From Bacteroidota bacterium (GTDB lineage: Bacteria; Bacteroidota; Bacteroidia; AKYH767-A; JAHEYN01), in assembly GCA_023251555.1 (NCBI GenBank), contig JAHEYN010000009.1, positions 1 through 64,000 on the forward strand: DNA of 64,000 nucleotides, written 5' to 3'. The notes below the pieces were generated by a model. The model was not told the DNA's origin. It made no database searches and worked only from the letters and a program-made list of their open reading frames with translations. Numbering within the stretch: position 1 is the first letter of the stretch; each line of letters begins with the position of its first letter. Of this stretch, positions 7,519 through 15,215 are shown one piece after another. The position numbers were made by a program, and so were the translations under genes.

Positions 7519-9099
7519 TCAGTTCTTGTATCTTGCGGTAAGGTCCATAGCGGTTTTTTCAAGCACCCCCGTGATCTCATCCGATAGAATTCCCTTACGG
7601 AGCGACTCAAGCACAGGCTTATGTGCCGACTCAAGCAGGCTGAGGTATTCTGCCTCGAACTCGGTAACCTTTTTTACGGGAACACTCCTGAGAAGCCCCT
7701 TGGTTCCGCAGTAAATAATGGCAATTTGTTTTTCTACAGACAGGGGCGAATATTGTCCCTGTTTCAGGATCTCTACGTTCCTGGCCCCTTTGTCAAGCAC
7801 CGCTTTGGTGGCCGCATCCAGGTCGGACCCGAATTTTGAGAATGCTTCCAGCTCGCGGTACTGCGCCTGATCCAGCTTCAGCGTACCTGCAACTTTTTTC
7901 ATGGATTTTATCTGGGCGTTCCCTCCCACACGGGATACGGAGATTCCTACGTTAATGGCCGGACGTATTCCCGAGTTAAAGAGGTTGGCTTCAAGGAATA
8001 TCTGCCCGTCGGTAATGGAAATTACGTTGGTAGGAATATACGCGGATACGTCTCCTGCCTGGGTTTCAATGATGGGCAGCGCGGTAAGCGACCCTCCTCC
8101 CTTAACCAAGGGACGTATGCTCTCTGGAAGGTCGTTCATCTTTTTTGCGATCTCATCAGAGTTCACCACCTTGGCGGCTCTTTCGAGCAGCCTCGAATGG
8201 AGATAGAAGATGTCTCCCGGGTAGGCTTCACGTCCGGGGGGCCTCCTGAGCAGGAGGGATACCTCGCGGTAAGCGACAGCCTGCTTGGAGAGATCATCAT
8301 ACACAATGAGTGCGGGACGGCCGGTATCACGGAAAAACTCTCCTATGGCTGCTCCTGCAAGAGGAGCGTAAAACTGCATTGGCGCAGGATCAGACGCTGA
8401 TGCAGCAACAATGATGGTATAAGGCATGGCGCCATTATCTTCCAGGGTCTTAAGAATATTCGCTACGGTAGATCCTTTTTGCCCTATTGCAACATAAATG
8501 CAGAAAACCGGCTGCCCCTTTTCATAAAACTCCCGCTGGTTAATAATAGTGTCAATGGCCACAGCTGTTTTCCCGGTCTGCCTGTCGCCGATAATCAGCT
8601 CCCGCTGTCCTCTCCCGATAGGAATCATCGCATCAATGGCTTTGATTCCTGTTTGCAGGGGTTCATTTACAGGCTGCCTGAAGATTACCCCGGGAGCCTT
8701 TCTTTCAATGGGCATTTCATACGTTGTCCCGGAAACAGGTCCTTTCCCGTCAATGGGGTTGCCCAGGGTGTCCACCACCCGGCCAAGCATACCTTCTCCC
8801 ACCCGGAGGGAAGCAATCTTCCCCGTGCGTTTTACAACATCGCCCTCCTTGATGTCGTTAGAAATTCCAAGCAGTACTGCTCCCACGTTATCTTCTTCCA
8901 GGTTCAGCACAATGCCCTTCAGGCCGTTTTCAAACTCGATCAGTTCTCCTGACTGCACCTTTGATAATCCATAGATACGGGCAATGCCGTCGCCCACCTG
9001 GAGCACGGTGCCTACTTCTTCCATTTCGGTCTCTGTGCGGAAACCCGCAAGTTGTTGTCTCAATATTGCTGAAACTTCGTCTGGTCTTACTTCTACCAT
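7519..9099 (-). CDS. atpA: ATP synthase F1 subunit alpha
   Basis: The 526-residue alpha subunit, the non-catalytic nucleotide-binding partner of beta in the F1 head. Visible features are the N-terminal crown domain, the Walker A motif GDRQTGKT at residues 171-178, the segment [34 protein letters not shown], and the conserved arginine-containing GISVSRVGG. Length is slightly above the usual 505-515 because of a short C-terminal extension. It sits 12 bases after atpH in the usual order delta-alpha-gamma. Confidence 0.99.
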   Translation of the reverse strand: MVEVRPDEVSAILRQQLAGFRTETEMEEVGTVLQVGDGIARIYGLSKVQSGELIEFENGLKGIVLNLEEDNVGAVLLGISNDIKEGDVVKRTGKIASLRVGEGMLGRVVDTLGNPIDGKGPVSGTTYEMPIERKAPGVIFRQPVNEPLQTGIKAIDAMIPIGRGQRELIIGDRQTGKTAVAIDTIINQREFYEKGQPVFCIYVAIGQKGSTVANILKTLEDNGAMPYTIIVAASASDPAPMQFYAPLAGAAIGEFFRDTGRPALIVYDDLSKQAVAYREVSLLLRRPPGREAYPGDIFYLHSRLLERAAKVVNSDEIAKKMNDLPESIRPLVKGGGSLTALPIIETQAGDVSAYIPTNVISITDGQIFLEANLFNSGIRPAINVGISVSRVGGNAQIKSMKKVAGTLKLDQAQYRELEAFSKFGSDLDAATKAVLDKGARNVEILKQGQYSPLSVEKQIAIIYCGTKGLLRSVPVKKVTEFEAEYLSLLESAHKPVLESLRKGILSDEITGVLEKTAMDLTARYKN

Positions 9100-9111
9100 A
9101 ATAATTCAGGA

Positions 9112-9669
9112 TTAATTTTTTCTTATATAAGGATTCACATTAAACTCCCGTGTCAGTTTTTTCAGGTTCTTCAGGATCGAGGCGTCGTATTGCTTGTCGC
9201 CCACCCTGAGGATGAACCCGCCTATCAGCCTCCGGTCTGTTTTCTCAACCAGTTCTGCCTTCGCCCCTGTGGTTTTATTGACAATACCGGTGATTTTTTC
9301 TTTAAGCGCTTCATCCAGCGGGATGGCAGAAGTGACGATAGCAGTGGCAATGCCTTTATCCTGCTTGTAGAGATTTGTGTACTCTTCTGCGATAGATTCA
9401 AGAAACTCCTCCCTGCGTTTTCTTGCAATAATTTCCATGAAGGACATGGAGACTTTGTTTATCTTCTTCCCGAACACCTCCCTCAGCACGGTTATTTTTT
9501 TATCTGTATTAATAACAGGGTTACGGAGAAGAAGCGCCAGCGCCCTGTTCCCGCTGCATACGGAATGCACAAGCTGCATATCATCCCGGATGGCATCAAG
9601 GACTTTTTGCTCTCTTGCAAACCCGAGGAGGGAGGCTGCGTATCGTCTGGCAACTTTGGTATTAACCAT
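9112..9669 (-). CDS. atpH: ATP synthase F1 subunit delta
   Basis: The 185-residue delta subunit (OSCP type), which ties the F1 head to the peripheral b stalk. The N-terminal helical domain (KVARRYAASLLGFAREQKVLDAIRDDMQLV) and the C-terminal family signature DRRLIGGFILRVGDKQYDASI followed by LKKLTREF are clear. It is seven bases downstream of atpF and twelve upstream of atpA, in the standard order. Confidence 0.96.
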   Translation of the reverse strand: MVNTKVARRYAASLLGFAREQKVLDAIRDDMQLVHSVCSGNRALALLLRNPVINTDKKITVLREVFGKKINKVSMSFMEIIARKRREEFLESIAEEYTNLYKQDKGIATAIVTSAIPLDEALKEKITGIVNKTTGAKAELVEKTDRRLIGGFILRVGDKQYDASILKNLKKLTREFNVNPYIRKN

Positions 9670-9676
9670 ATTTAAT

Positions 9677-10171
9677 TCAGTTCAGGCTGACGTCGTCAAG
9701 AAGGGTTTTGACGAGCGCCTTTTGTTTGTCGTCGGAAGAAAGTTCCGTTTTCAGGATTTTTTCTGCAATCTGAATCGAAAGGCTTGCCACCTGGTTTTTC
9801 AGTTCGGTGATAGCCGCCATTTTCTCATTCTGTATGTTTTCCCTTGCAGATGCAACAAGTCGTTCGGCTTCTTTTCCCGCTGTGGACTTCGCTTTGGCGA
9901 TGATGCTGTCTTTTGTTTCACGTGCTTCTTTGAGAATCCGGTCTCTTTCCACCCGCGCTTCCTGGAGGATCTTTTCGTTGCTTGCCTGGAGGGAGGTCAT
10001 TTCTTCTTTTGCCTTTTTAGCAGCATCAAGTGCGGACTGTATGGAAGTTTCCCTTTCCTCGAGCATTTTCAGGATGGGTTTCCAGGCAAATTTTTTCAGG
10101 ATGAAGAGGATTATCCCGAATGTGAGGCACATCCAGAAAACGAGTCCTATCGCAGGTGTGACTAATTCCAT
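9677..10171 (-). CDS. atpF: ATP synthase F0 subunit b
   Basis: The 164-residue b subunit of the peripheral stalk. Residues 8-28 form the single N-terminal membrane helix (IGLVFWMCLTFGIILFILKKF), followed by the family turn AWKPILKMLEER and a long charged coiled coil that reaches the delta subunit. Length is normal. An 80-base gap separates it from atpE upstream, in which I see no gene. Confidence 0.96.
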   Translation of the reverse strand: MELVTPAIGLVFWMCLTFGIILFILKKFAWKPILKMLEERETSIQSALDAAKKAKEEMTSLQASNEKILQEARVERDRILKEARETKDSIIAKAKSTAGKEAERLVASARENIQNEKMAAITELKNQVASLSIQIAEKILKTELSSDDKQKALVKTLLDDVSLN

Positions 10172-10251
10172 AAATTTTTATTTTTGAAATTCATTATATC
10201 ATATTAATTCTGCACCGCAGCCAACCGCTGCGATGCAGAATCTCACGGGAA

Positions 10252-10506
10252 TTACTTGAGAAATATCACAAGCAGCCCGATAACCATAGCAAAGAATGCG
10301 GCACCTTCCACGAGTGCTGCCGTAAGGATCATGTTAGCGCGTATATCGTTCAGCGCTTCAGGCTGGCGTGCAATAGATTCTACTGCACTCCCGCCGATCC
10401 TTCCGATACCAAGGCCTGCGCCAACGGCGGCAAGCCCGGCACCGAGGGCAGCTACCCCGTAGCCGATCCCGATATTCCCTGCTTCAAGTAAGACAGATAA
10501 TAACAT
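10252..10506 (-). CDS. atpE: ATP synthase F0 subunit c
   Basis: The 84-residue proteolipid c subunit that forms the rotor ring. It is a hairpin of two membrane helices. The first carries the glycine-repeat GAGLAAVGAGLGIG, then the polar loop ARQPE, and the second has the ion-carrying carboxylate Glu67 (ALVEGAAFF). The residues that mark sodium-binding rings (a Gln in helix 1 and a Ser/Thr after the Glu) are not seen, so proton coupling is the likely mode. It lies between atpB and atpF. Confidence 0.97.
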   Translation of the reverse strand: MLLSVLLEAGNIGIGYGVAALGAGLAAVGAGLGIGRIGGSAVESIARQPEALNDIRANMILTAALVEGAAFFAMVIGLLVIFLK

Positions 10507-10579
10507 AAGGTTTGTTTATTAAATTCTTCCCTGGTTAATATTTGTTCAGTCCGCCGCCAGGGAAACACAACGGAATTTC

Positions 10580-11686
10580 CTAATGATGTTCGTGGTGCTC
10601 TTCCGTAGCTGCACCGAAGTACATGGCAGAGAGCAGTGTGAACACGTATGCCTGCAGGAATGCCACGAGCAGTTCAAGGAATCCCATAAACACGGTGAAG
10701 GCCACCGAGAGCAGGGAGACCCCGTATCCAAGCGCGTAATTCATTTCTGCAAAGATGAAGATCAGGCTGAAGAATGACAATGCAATAATATGGCCTGCAA
10801 GAATGTTTGCGAACAACCGTATCATCAGCACAAAGGGCTTCAGAAAAACCCCTATAATTTCAATAGGGGTAAGAAGCACCAGCACTCCTGCCGGAACTCC
10901 CGGCATGGCAACAATATGCCTCCAGTAATTGCTGTTCCCGCTGAACAGGGTAATGATGAGCACCAGGGCGGCGAGTGTCATACTTACGGCAATATTCCCG
11001 GTAACGTTGGCCCCGCCGGGGGCTATGGGAACCAGACCCAGCAGGTTGTTAATCCATATAAAGAAGAAAACGGTAAGAAGAAAAGGCAGATACCGTTTGT
11101 ACTTTTTTTCACCAATAGCGGATTTCGCAATCTCATCCCGTACAAAAATGATAAGGGGTTCCATGAGCGACTGCATCCCCCGGGGCGCCTTCCCGGGGTT
11201 GCGGGTATATGCCTTTGCAACCGAAATAAAAATCCACAGCATGAGCAGGATGGTGATAAAGATTGAAGCTACGTTTTTAGTAATTGAAAAATCAATGAGT
11301 CCTGCAGTAGCAGGCTCGTCAATGGATCCATCTTCCCGGACAGCCCTGATATGCCCGTGTTCCATAGCATACCCCTTGTAATTGCCTTTACCTTCTTCAA
11401 AACGGGCGGAAGAGAAGCATGAAATTCCCTTTTCAGGAGAATATACGATTACGGGGAGCGGAATCGCCAGGTGGCCGGCAATGTGCCATTCGTGGGCATC
11501 GGAGATATGTTCAATGATAAGCTCCCCGGCGTTGAATTTTTCTTCTTTATTCCCGGAAGATTCTTTTTGCCCGGCAGTTTCGGCTTTATTTTCCTGTGCA
11601 AACAGTATACGGACAGAAAATATGGCCGCAACGCATAACATCAGGATAAAAGTAATTCTGCCAAAACGCTTTATATCTCTTGCCAT
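10580..11686 (-). CDS. atpB: ATP synthase F0 subunit a
   Basis: The 368-residue a subunit, the membrane stator that carries the proton half-channels. It has a cleavable-looking N-terminal signal segment and a long polar N-terminal domain, an extension typical of this phylum. The membrane core follows (VASIFITILLMLWIFISVA; LPFLLTVFFFIWINNLLGLVP). The helix with the essential arginine is FVLMIRLFANILAGHIIALSF. The C-terminus is His-rich (EEHHEHH). It is 73 bases upstream of atpE. A TAGCTTTG box at 11725-11732 may give it a promoter of its own. Confidence 0.96.
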   Translation of the reverse strand: MARDIKRFGRITFILMLCVAAIFSVRILFAQENKAETAGQKESSGNKEEKFNAGELIIEHISDAHEWHIAGHLAIPLPVIVYSPEKGISCFSSARFEEGKGNYKGYAMEHGHIRAVREDGSIDEPATAGLIDFSITKNVASIFITILLMLWIFISVAKAYTRNPGKAPRGMQSLMEPLIIFVRDEIAKSAIGEKKYKRYLPFLLTVFFFIWINNLLGLVPIAPGGANVTGNIAVSMTLAALVLIITLFSGNSNYWRHIVAMPGVPAGVLVLLTPIEIIGVFLKPFVLMIRLFANILAGHIIALSFFSLIFIFAEMNYALGYGVSLLSVAFTVFMGFLELLVAFLQAYVFTLLSAMYFGAATEEHHEHH

Positions 11687-11724
11687 TCCCCGGTTTTTCG
11701 ATAAAGTATTTTTAAAAACGATTG

Positions 11725-11732
11725 CAAAGCTA
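11725..11732 (-). promoter_or_regulatory. candidate internal promoter before atpB
   Basis: TAGCTTTG on the minus strand matches TAnnTTTG and lies 38 bases before the atpB ATG, inside the 131-base gap after the AtpI-like gene. Only a run of T occupies the -33 position, so support is modest. Confidence 0.35.
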
Positions 11733-11817
11733 TGTATTTGCAGGAATTTAAAAAACTTTATTCCTGTTATTTTTATTCCTGCCAGAAAATGGTGCCTTCC
11801 CTTTACAGGAGCGGATC

Positions 11818-12195
11818 TTACTTCTGTGTCCTATACAATGAGACGACCTCAAACGACAGGTAAAGAAGATAGTATATGGCGAAAGCAAGGATAAAACCCA
11901 CTGCCCCGTCCCTGTGTAAAAAAACATAGGCAATAAGAATAAGAATACTGATCATCATCCTGGCAAAGGAAGATGCCATATAAAACCTGACTGAATAAGC
12001 CGGAGACCTTTTGCCCGCCCTCAGGATAAGGTAATGGGTAAGTACAGTGGACAGATAGAAATATAAGGTAATCACCAAAGGATGGGACACCTCCATTTGC
12101 CCGGAAGTGTAACGGTTCCAGAGGAGTGTAAGAGAAAAAAGAAGAATGGAAAAAAGGGTGATTTTAAGCAGGAACGGCCGAAGGACGCTGCTCAT
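11818..12195 (-). CDS. AtpI-like membrane protein of the ATP synthase operon
   Basis: A 125-residue protein with four hydrophobic segments (about residues 9-25, 41-60, 73-92 and 99-117). Its place between AtpZ and subunit a is the position of AtpI, the small membrane protein thought to help c-ring assembly. Direct sequence similarity to AtpI is weak by eye, so the name rests mainly on position, size and topology. Its ATG overlaps the AtpZ stop in an ATGA arrangement, so translation is coupled. Confidence 0.7.
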   Translation of the reverse strand: MSSVLRPFLLKITLFSILLFSLTLLWNRYTSGQMEVSHPLVITLYFYLSTVLTHYLILRAGKRSPAYSVRFYMASSFARMMISILILIAYVFLHRDGAVGFILAFAIYYLLYLSFEVVSLYRTQK

Positions 12196-12419
12196 TTTTT
12201 AAGGAGATCTTTTACTGCAAAGTAAATGGCAAGTACGACAGACAAAAGGGCAAAAGAAATCGTAAACAAAGGAGTTTTATTCAACCCCGCCCAGTTATCC
12301 AGTTTTATGCCTGCAAAGATGCCCAGCCCGATGATGGCGGCCATCTGGAAACCCATAACCGAATACTTAGTGTAATCCTGCAACGGCTTTTTCTTCCTGC
12401 TCTGCTGCCCGCTCTCCAT
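12192..12419 (-). CDS. AtpZ/AtpI-family small membrane protein
   Basis: A 75-residue protein matching the AtpZ family. A basic N-terminus leads into KKPLQDYTKYSVMGFQMAAIIGLGIFAGIKLD, a first membrane helix, and a second helix (TISFALLSVVLAIYFAVKDLL). AtpZ pairs with AtpI upstream of F0 genes and is implicated in cation transport or assembly of the synthase. The conserved block starts about residue 10, so the true start must be at or near the ATG at 12419. That places the first 53 bases inside the end of the bactofilin gene in another frame, a long overlap for this operon. Confidence 0.85.
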   Translation of the reverse strand: MESGQQSRKKKPLQDYTKYSVMGFQMAAIIGLGIFAGIKLDNWAGLNKTPLFTISFALLSVVLAIYFAVKDLLKK

Positions 12420-12801
12420 ATTTCATATCTTTTATCATGGGACCCATATTGCAGGAGCCTGTAAAGCTTGCTCCGGACTCAACAACAAGTTTGCTGGCGT
12501 TGATATCACCGGTTATCCTGGCGGTGCTCTTTAAGAAAAGCATTTCGGAAACTATAATTTTGCCTTTCACAATTCCTGAAACATCGGCATTCTGGCAGGT
12601 AACATCTCCTTCCACGCTGCCGGTAGCACCTATCACCACTTTAGCTTTGGATATAACGGATCCATTGATGATACCGTCTATGCGTATGTCGCCGGAGGAT
12701 TTTACTTCCCCCTCTATGGAAGTGCCGGCACCGATAAGGTTAATGGATTGCCCGGTAATTTCATTATTCTTCGCCATGGGTTGCTGCTTTAAGTTAAACA
12801 T
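12367..12801 (-). CDS. bactofilin (polymer-forming cytoskeletal protein)
   Basis: A 144-residue bactofilin. The core (about residues 20-120) is the right-handed beta-helix repeat seen as INLIGAGTSIEGEVKSSGDIRIDG, IINGSVISKAKVVIGATGSVEGDV and DVSGIVKGKIIVSEMLFLKSTARITGDI. Bactofilins polymerise without nucleotide into filaments that localise cell-wall or morphology factors. Here it is the first gene of the ATP synthase operon, 19 bases after a good promoter match. A second possible start is the ATG at 12777 (MAKNNE). Why a cytoskeletal protein leads this operon is unknown. Confidence 0.92.
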   Translation of the reverse strand: MFNLKQQPMAKNNEITGQSINLIGAGTSIEGEVKSSGDIRIDGIINGSVISKAKVVIGATGSVEGDVTCQNADVSGIVKGKIIVSEMLFLKSTARITGDINASKLVVESGASFTGSCNMGPMIKDMKYGERAAEQEEKAVAGLH

Positions 12802-12820
12802 TTCACTTTTTTAAGTGTTG

Positions 12821-12850
12821 CAAAGGTATTACTTATCGGCAGAAATGCAA
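12821..12850 (-). promoter_or_regulatory. promoter of the bactofilin-ATP synthase operon
   Basis: On the minus strand TTG (12850-12848), a 19-base spacer and TACCTTTG (12828-12821) match the Bacteroidota -33/-7 pattern closely. The bactofilin ATG follows 19 bases later. Confidence 0.6.
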
Positions 12851-12940
12851 GGGCTGCAAAAGGAATGATTCCGCTGCTCTGCTCATGCTTAGCGTGATCC
12901 GGCAGCCAGCCGCCCGCACATAGGTCTGAAGGGAAATTGC

Positions 12941-12948
12941 TACTTTTG
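12941..12948 (+). promoter_or_regulatory. candidate -7 box only four bases before the acyltransferase ATG
   Basis: TACTTTTG matches TAnnTTTG and is separated from the ATG at 12953 by only four bases, which would make the transcript leaderless or nearly so. No -33 TTG is evident. Confidence 0.4.
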
Positions 12949-12952
12949 AAAT

Positions 12953-13699
12953 ATGAACAGGCTGCTGCTATTTGTCAGAAAAACGTGGAGGGTGCTCTTT
13001 TTCCTGAACGGAGCAATGGTTTTTTTTATACTATTCCCCGCTATATACATATCCCTGCTCAGGGAAAGCTGGTTCCCGTTTGCGTTCAGGCTGAAAAAAA
13101 CGGTCGCCCGTTTCATGATTTTCAATACAGGCATTTCATACCGGGTACATTTTAAAGGGACCCTCGACAGGAAAAAACCTTATGTGTATTGCCCCAATCA
13201 TACTTCGTTTCTTGATATTATCCTCTCCTACCTTGTGATTCCCCAATATTTTCATTTTGTTGCGAAAGGGGAGCTGAAAAAAGTCCCCTTATTCAATGTG
13301 TTTTTCCGGAGAATGGACATTGCATTTGACAGGGGCAGTCTCCGTGATTCACACAGAGCTTTTGTGAGAGCTGCATCGGATATTGACAAAGGCATCAGTA
13401 TCGCTATCTTTCCCGAAGCCACTATCCCTGAGCACGCTCCCCGGCTGAGACACTTCAAAAACGGGCCTTTCCGCCTTGCCATCGACAAGCAGGTACCTAT
13501 TGTGCCGGTAACCTTTAAAAACAACTGGAGAATCCTGCCCGACGGGAGAAAAGGGAAAAAGGGCGGCCGGCCGGGAAGGGCAGAAATCATTATTCACGCA
13601 CCTGTTGAAACAACCGGCATGGGAGAGAATGATGTGAGCCTCCTCAGAAGCCGGGTTTTTGAAGTGATCGACGCGGAACTGAGGAAAGATCCCGTTTGA
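12953..13699 (+). CDS. plsC: 1-acyl-glycerol-3-phosphate acyltransferase (PlsC-like)
   Basis: A 248-residue lysophospholipid acyltransferase. The catalytic HxxxxD motif is NHTSFLD (His83 and Asp88), the glycerophosphate-binding motif is FPEA near residue 155, and the proline-rich motif is VPIVPVTFKN. An N-terminal hydrophobic stretch (LFFLNGAMVFFILFPAIYISLL) anchors it to the inner membrane, where it would add the second acyl chain in phosphatidic acid synthesis. Related family members acylate ornithine lipids, so the acceptor is not certain. Its last codons run next to gatC, which starts 32 bases after the stop. Confidence 0.88.
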   Translation: MNRLLLFVRKTWRVLFFLNGAMVFFILFPAIYISLLRESWFPFAFRLKKTVARFMIFNTGISYRVHFKGTLDRKKPYVYCPNHTSFLDIILSYLVIPQYFHFVAKGELKKVPLFNVFFRRMDIAFDRGSLRDSHRAFVRAASDIDKGISIAIFPEATIPEHAPRLRHFKNGPFRLAIDKQVPIVPVTFKNNWRILPDGRKGKKGGRPGRAEIIIHAPVETTGMGENDVSLLRSRVFEVIDAELRKDPV

Positions 13700-13731
13700 C
13701 AGATCCTGTTTTTTTTCAGACCTTTACCCTC

Positions 13732-14019
13732 ATGCAGATTGACGATAAAATCATTGACCATCTCTCAACCCTTGCCAAACTTGAGTTTCGGGGTGAAGAG
13801 AGGATACAGATCACCAAAGATCTGAGTCAGGTTCTTGCTTTCGTGGACAAGCTCAATGAACTCGTCACCTCAGGAATGGAACCCCTGATATTCATGAGCG
13901 GAGAAACGAATGTGCTGCGCGAAGATGAGGTAAAGCAGGACATCTCCCGCGAGGATGCGCTTAAAAATGCTTCCGGCAAAGATTCCGATTATTTCAAGGT
14001 TCCCAAGGTGCTGGAGTAA
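13732..14019 (+). CDS. gatC: Asp-tRNA(Asn)/Glu-tRNA(Gln) amidotransferase subunit C
   Basis: A 95-residue GatC, the small subunit that wraps around GatA and stabilises the GatCAB complex converting Glu-tRNA(Gln) or Asp-tRNA(Asn) to the amidated form. Features are the N-terminal helix IDDKIIDHLSTLAKLEF and the C-terminal NVLREDEVKQDISREDALKNA followed by DYFKVPKVLE. I chose the ATG at 13732 because the family begins with a short leader to IDxKxIxxL. An upstream ATG at 13696 would overlap the acyltransferase stop. GatA and GatB are not in the window. Confidence 0.93.
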   Translation: MQIDDKIIDHLSTLAKLEFRGEERIQITKDLSQVLAFVDKLNELVTSGMEPLIFMSGETNVLREDEVKQDISREDALKNASGKDSDYFKVPKVLE

Positions 14020-14037
14020 ACACTCCGGGAATTCTGC

Positions 14038-14454
14038 TCAGCAGAACTGGTCAAATGCAGCTTTCAGGTGTTCCGCAATCATCTCAGCCGAGCGCCCTTC
14101 TATCTGGTGCCTTTCAATAAAATGCACAAGTTTCCCGTCCCGGAATAAACCTATGGAAGGAGAGGAAGGAGGAAAGGGAAGCATAAGCTTCCTCGCCTCG
14201 GCAGTGGCTTCCATATCCTGCCCTGCAAAAACCGTAAACAGGGAAGAAGGTTTTTTAGTATGATGGAGTGCCATCTGGACGCCGGGCCGGGCAGCTCCTG
14301 CTGCGCATCCACATACGGAATTAACGACCACAAGGGAGGTCCCTTTGGCCGAAGGAAGGCTATCACTTACTTCTTTCGCTGTCTTCAGTTCTTTAAATCC
14401 CACGCCGGTGAGCTCTTCACGCATGGGAGCACAGATATATTCTGGATAAGGCAT
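14038..14454 (-). CDS. BrxA/BrxB-family bacilliredoxin
   Basis: A 138-residue thioredoxin-fold protein of the BrxA/BrxB (YphP/YqiW, DUF1094) family, marked by the CGC active site VVNSVCGCAAGAARP (Cys48 and Cys50). Relatives remove bacillithiol from mixed disulphides on proteins, so the organism may use bacillithiol, although no bacillithiol synthesis gene is in the window. It is convergent with gatC, and a small palindrome (TTCTGCT/AGCAGAA, 14032-14046) spans its stop codon and may shape the 3' end. Confidence 0.9.
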   Translation of the reverse strand: MPYPEYICAPMREELTGVGFKELKTAKEVSDSLPSAKGTSLVVVNSVCGCAAGAARPGVQMALHHTKKPSSLFTVFAGQDMEATAEARKLMLPFPPSSPSIGLFRDGKLVHFIERHQIEGRSAEMIAEHLKAAFDQFC

Positions 14455-14543
14455 AATTTTATTTTATGTTTTATCCGGCAAAGATACAAAACATGCCCCC
14501 CTTGCAGTGCAAAAAGGGACATTAATATTTTCCGAACGGGCTT

Positions 14544-15116
14544 TTACTTTTTCCCGAAGTACCATGCCAGCCATGCACCGCAAAGTCCCCAGGAAACAAA
14601 AGCATCAATTACCATTCCTTTAACATAATGCCACGGAAGCCCCATCCAGTTGTAGCCCATAAGAGGCCCCTGTAGCACGAGAACACAAGAAACAAGCAGC
14701 ACCATCCACCAGCGTTCAAAGAAAGTCCTCAGCTTTTCGGAGGAAGCGGCAAGAATGATGCACACGCACATCACTGATATAAAATTAAAGAGCAAACCCC
14801 GGACGAATGTCATGGCGTTTTCCTGCACCCCTTCCTTTATATACATGATGGTAGCCATGGGTTTGCCCTTGTAAACTTCATGCATTTTCATGCACTCTTC
14901 CTGATATTTTGAATCAAAAGCTTTGGCGTTTCTGTTGTCAGCCGCAGGAACCATGTAGGCCCCTGACTCCAGCCCGCTGAGGGCAGACAGGATGGAATCC
15001 TGCGCGGGGGTGTAATGAAACGATTGCAGGTGAATGGGAAGGAGCATCCATGAAATGGCGCCCCAGACAAACAGTATGACGGAGCCGGCTAAGGATCCGA
15101 TAATAATTTTTTTCAT
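14544..15116 (-). CDS. hypothetical membrane protein
   Basis: A 190-residue membrane protein I do not recognise. The first 25 residues are a membrane segment or uncleaved signal (IIIGSLAGSVILFVWGAISWMLL). A polar loop of about 80 residues follows, then three more hydrophobic helices (about 103-125, 136-153, 168-187). No catalytic motif is visible. It lies about 90 bases upstream of the bacilliredoxin gene on the same strand, and sprA ends upstream of it, so it may be monocistronic. Confidence 0.75.
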   Translation of the reverse strand: MKKIIIGSLAGSVILFVWGAISWMLLPIHLQSFHYTPAQDSILSALSGLESGAYMVPAADNRNAKAFDSKYQEECMKMHEVYKGKPMATIMYIKEGVQENAMTFVRGLLFNFISVMCVCIILAASSEKLRTFFERWWMVLLVSCVLVLQGPLMGYNWMGLPWHYVKGMVIDAFVSWGLCGAWLAWYFGKK

Positions 15117-15215
15117 GATAAGCTAAGATTAAGGGGTTGGCGGTACGAAGTAATGAACAGTGCAATATTATGCAAACGGAACGGGAAAGCCAAAACTCAT
15201 ATCCGGGGATGCTGA

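Noticed and set aside
10172..10251. A small gene between atpF and atpE
   Set aside because: The 80-base gap has no open frame of useful length; it is likely an untranslated spacer.
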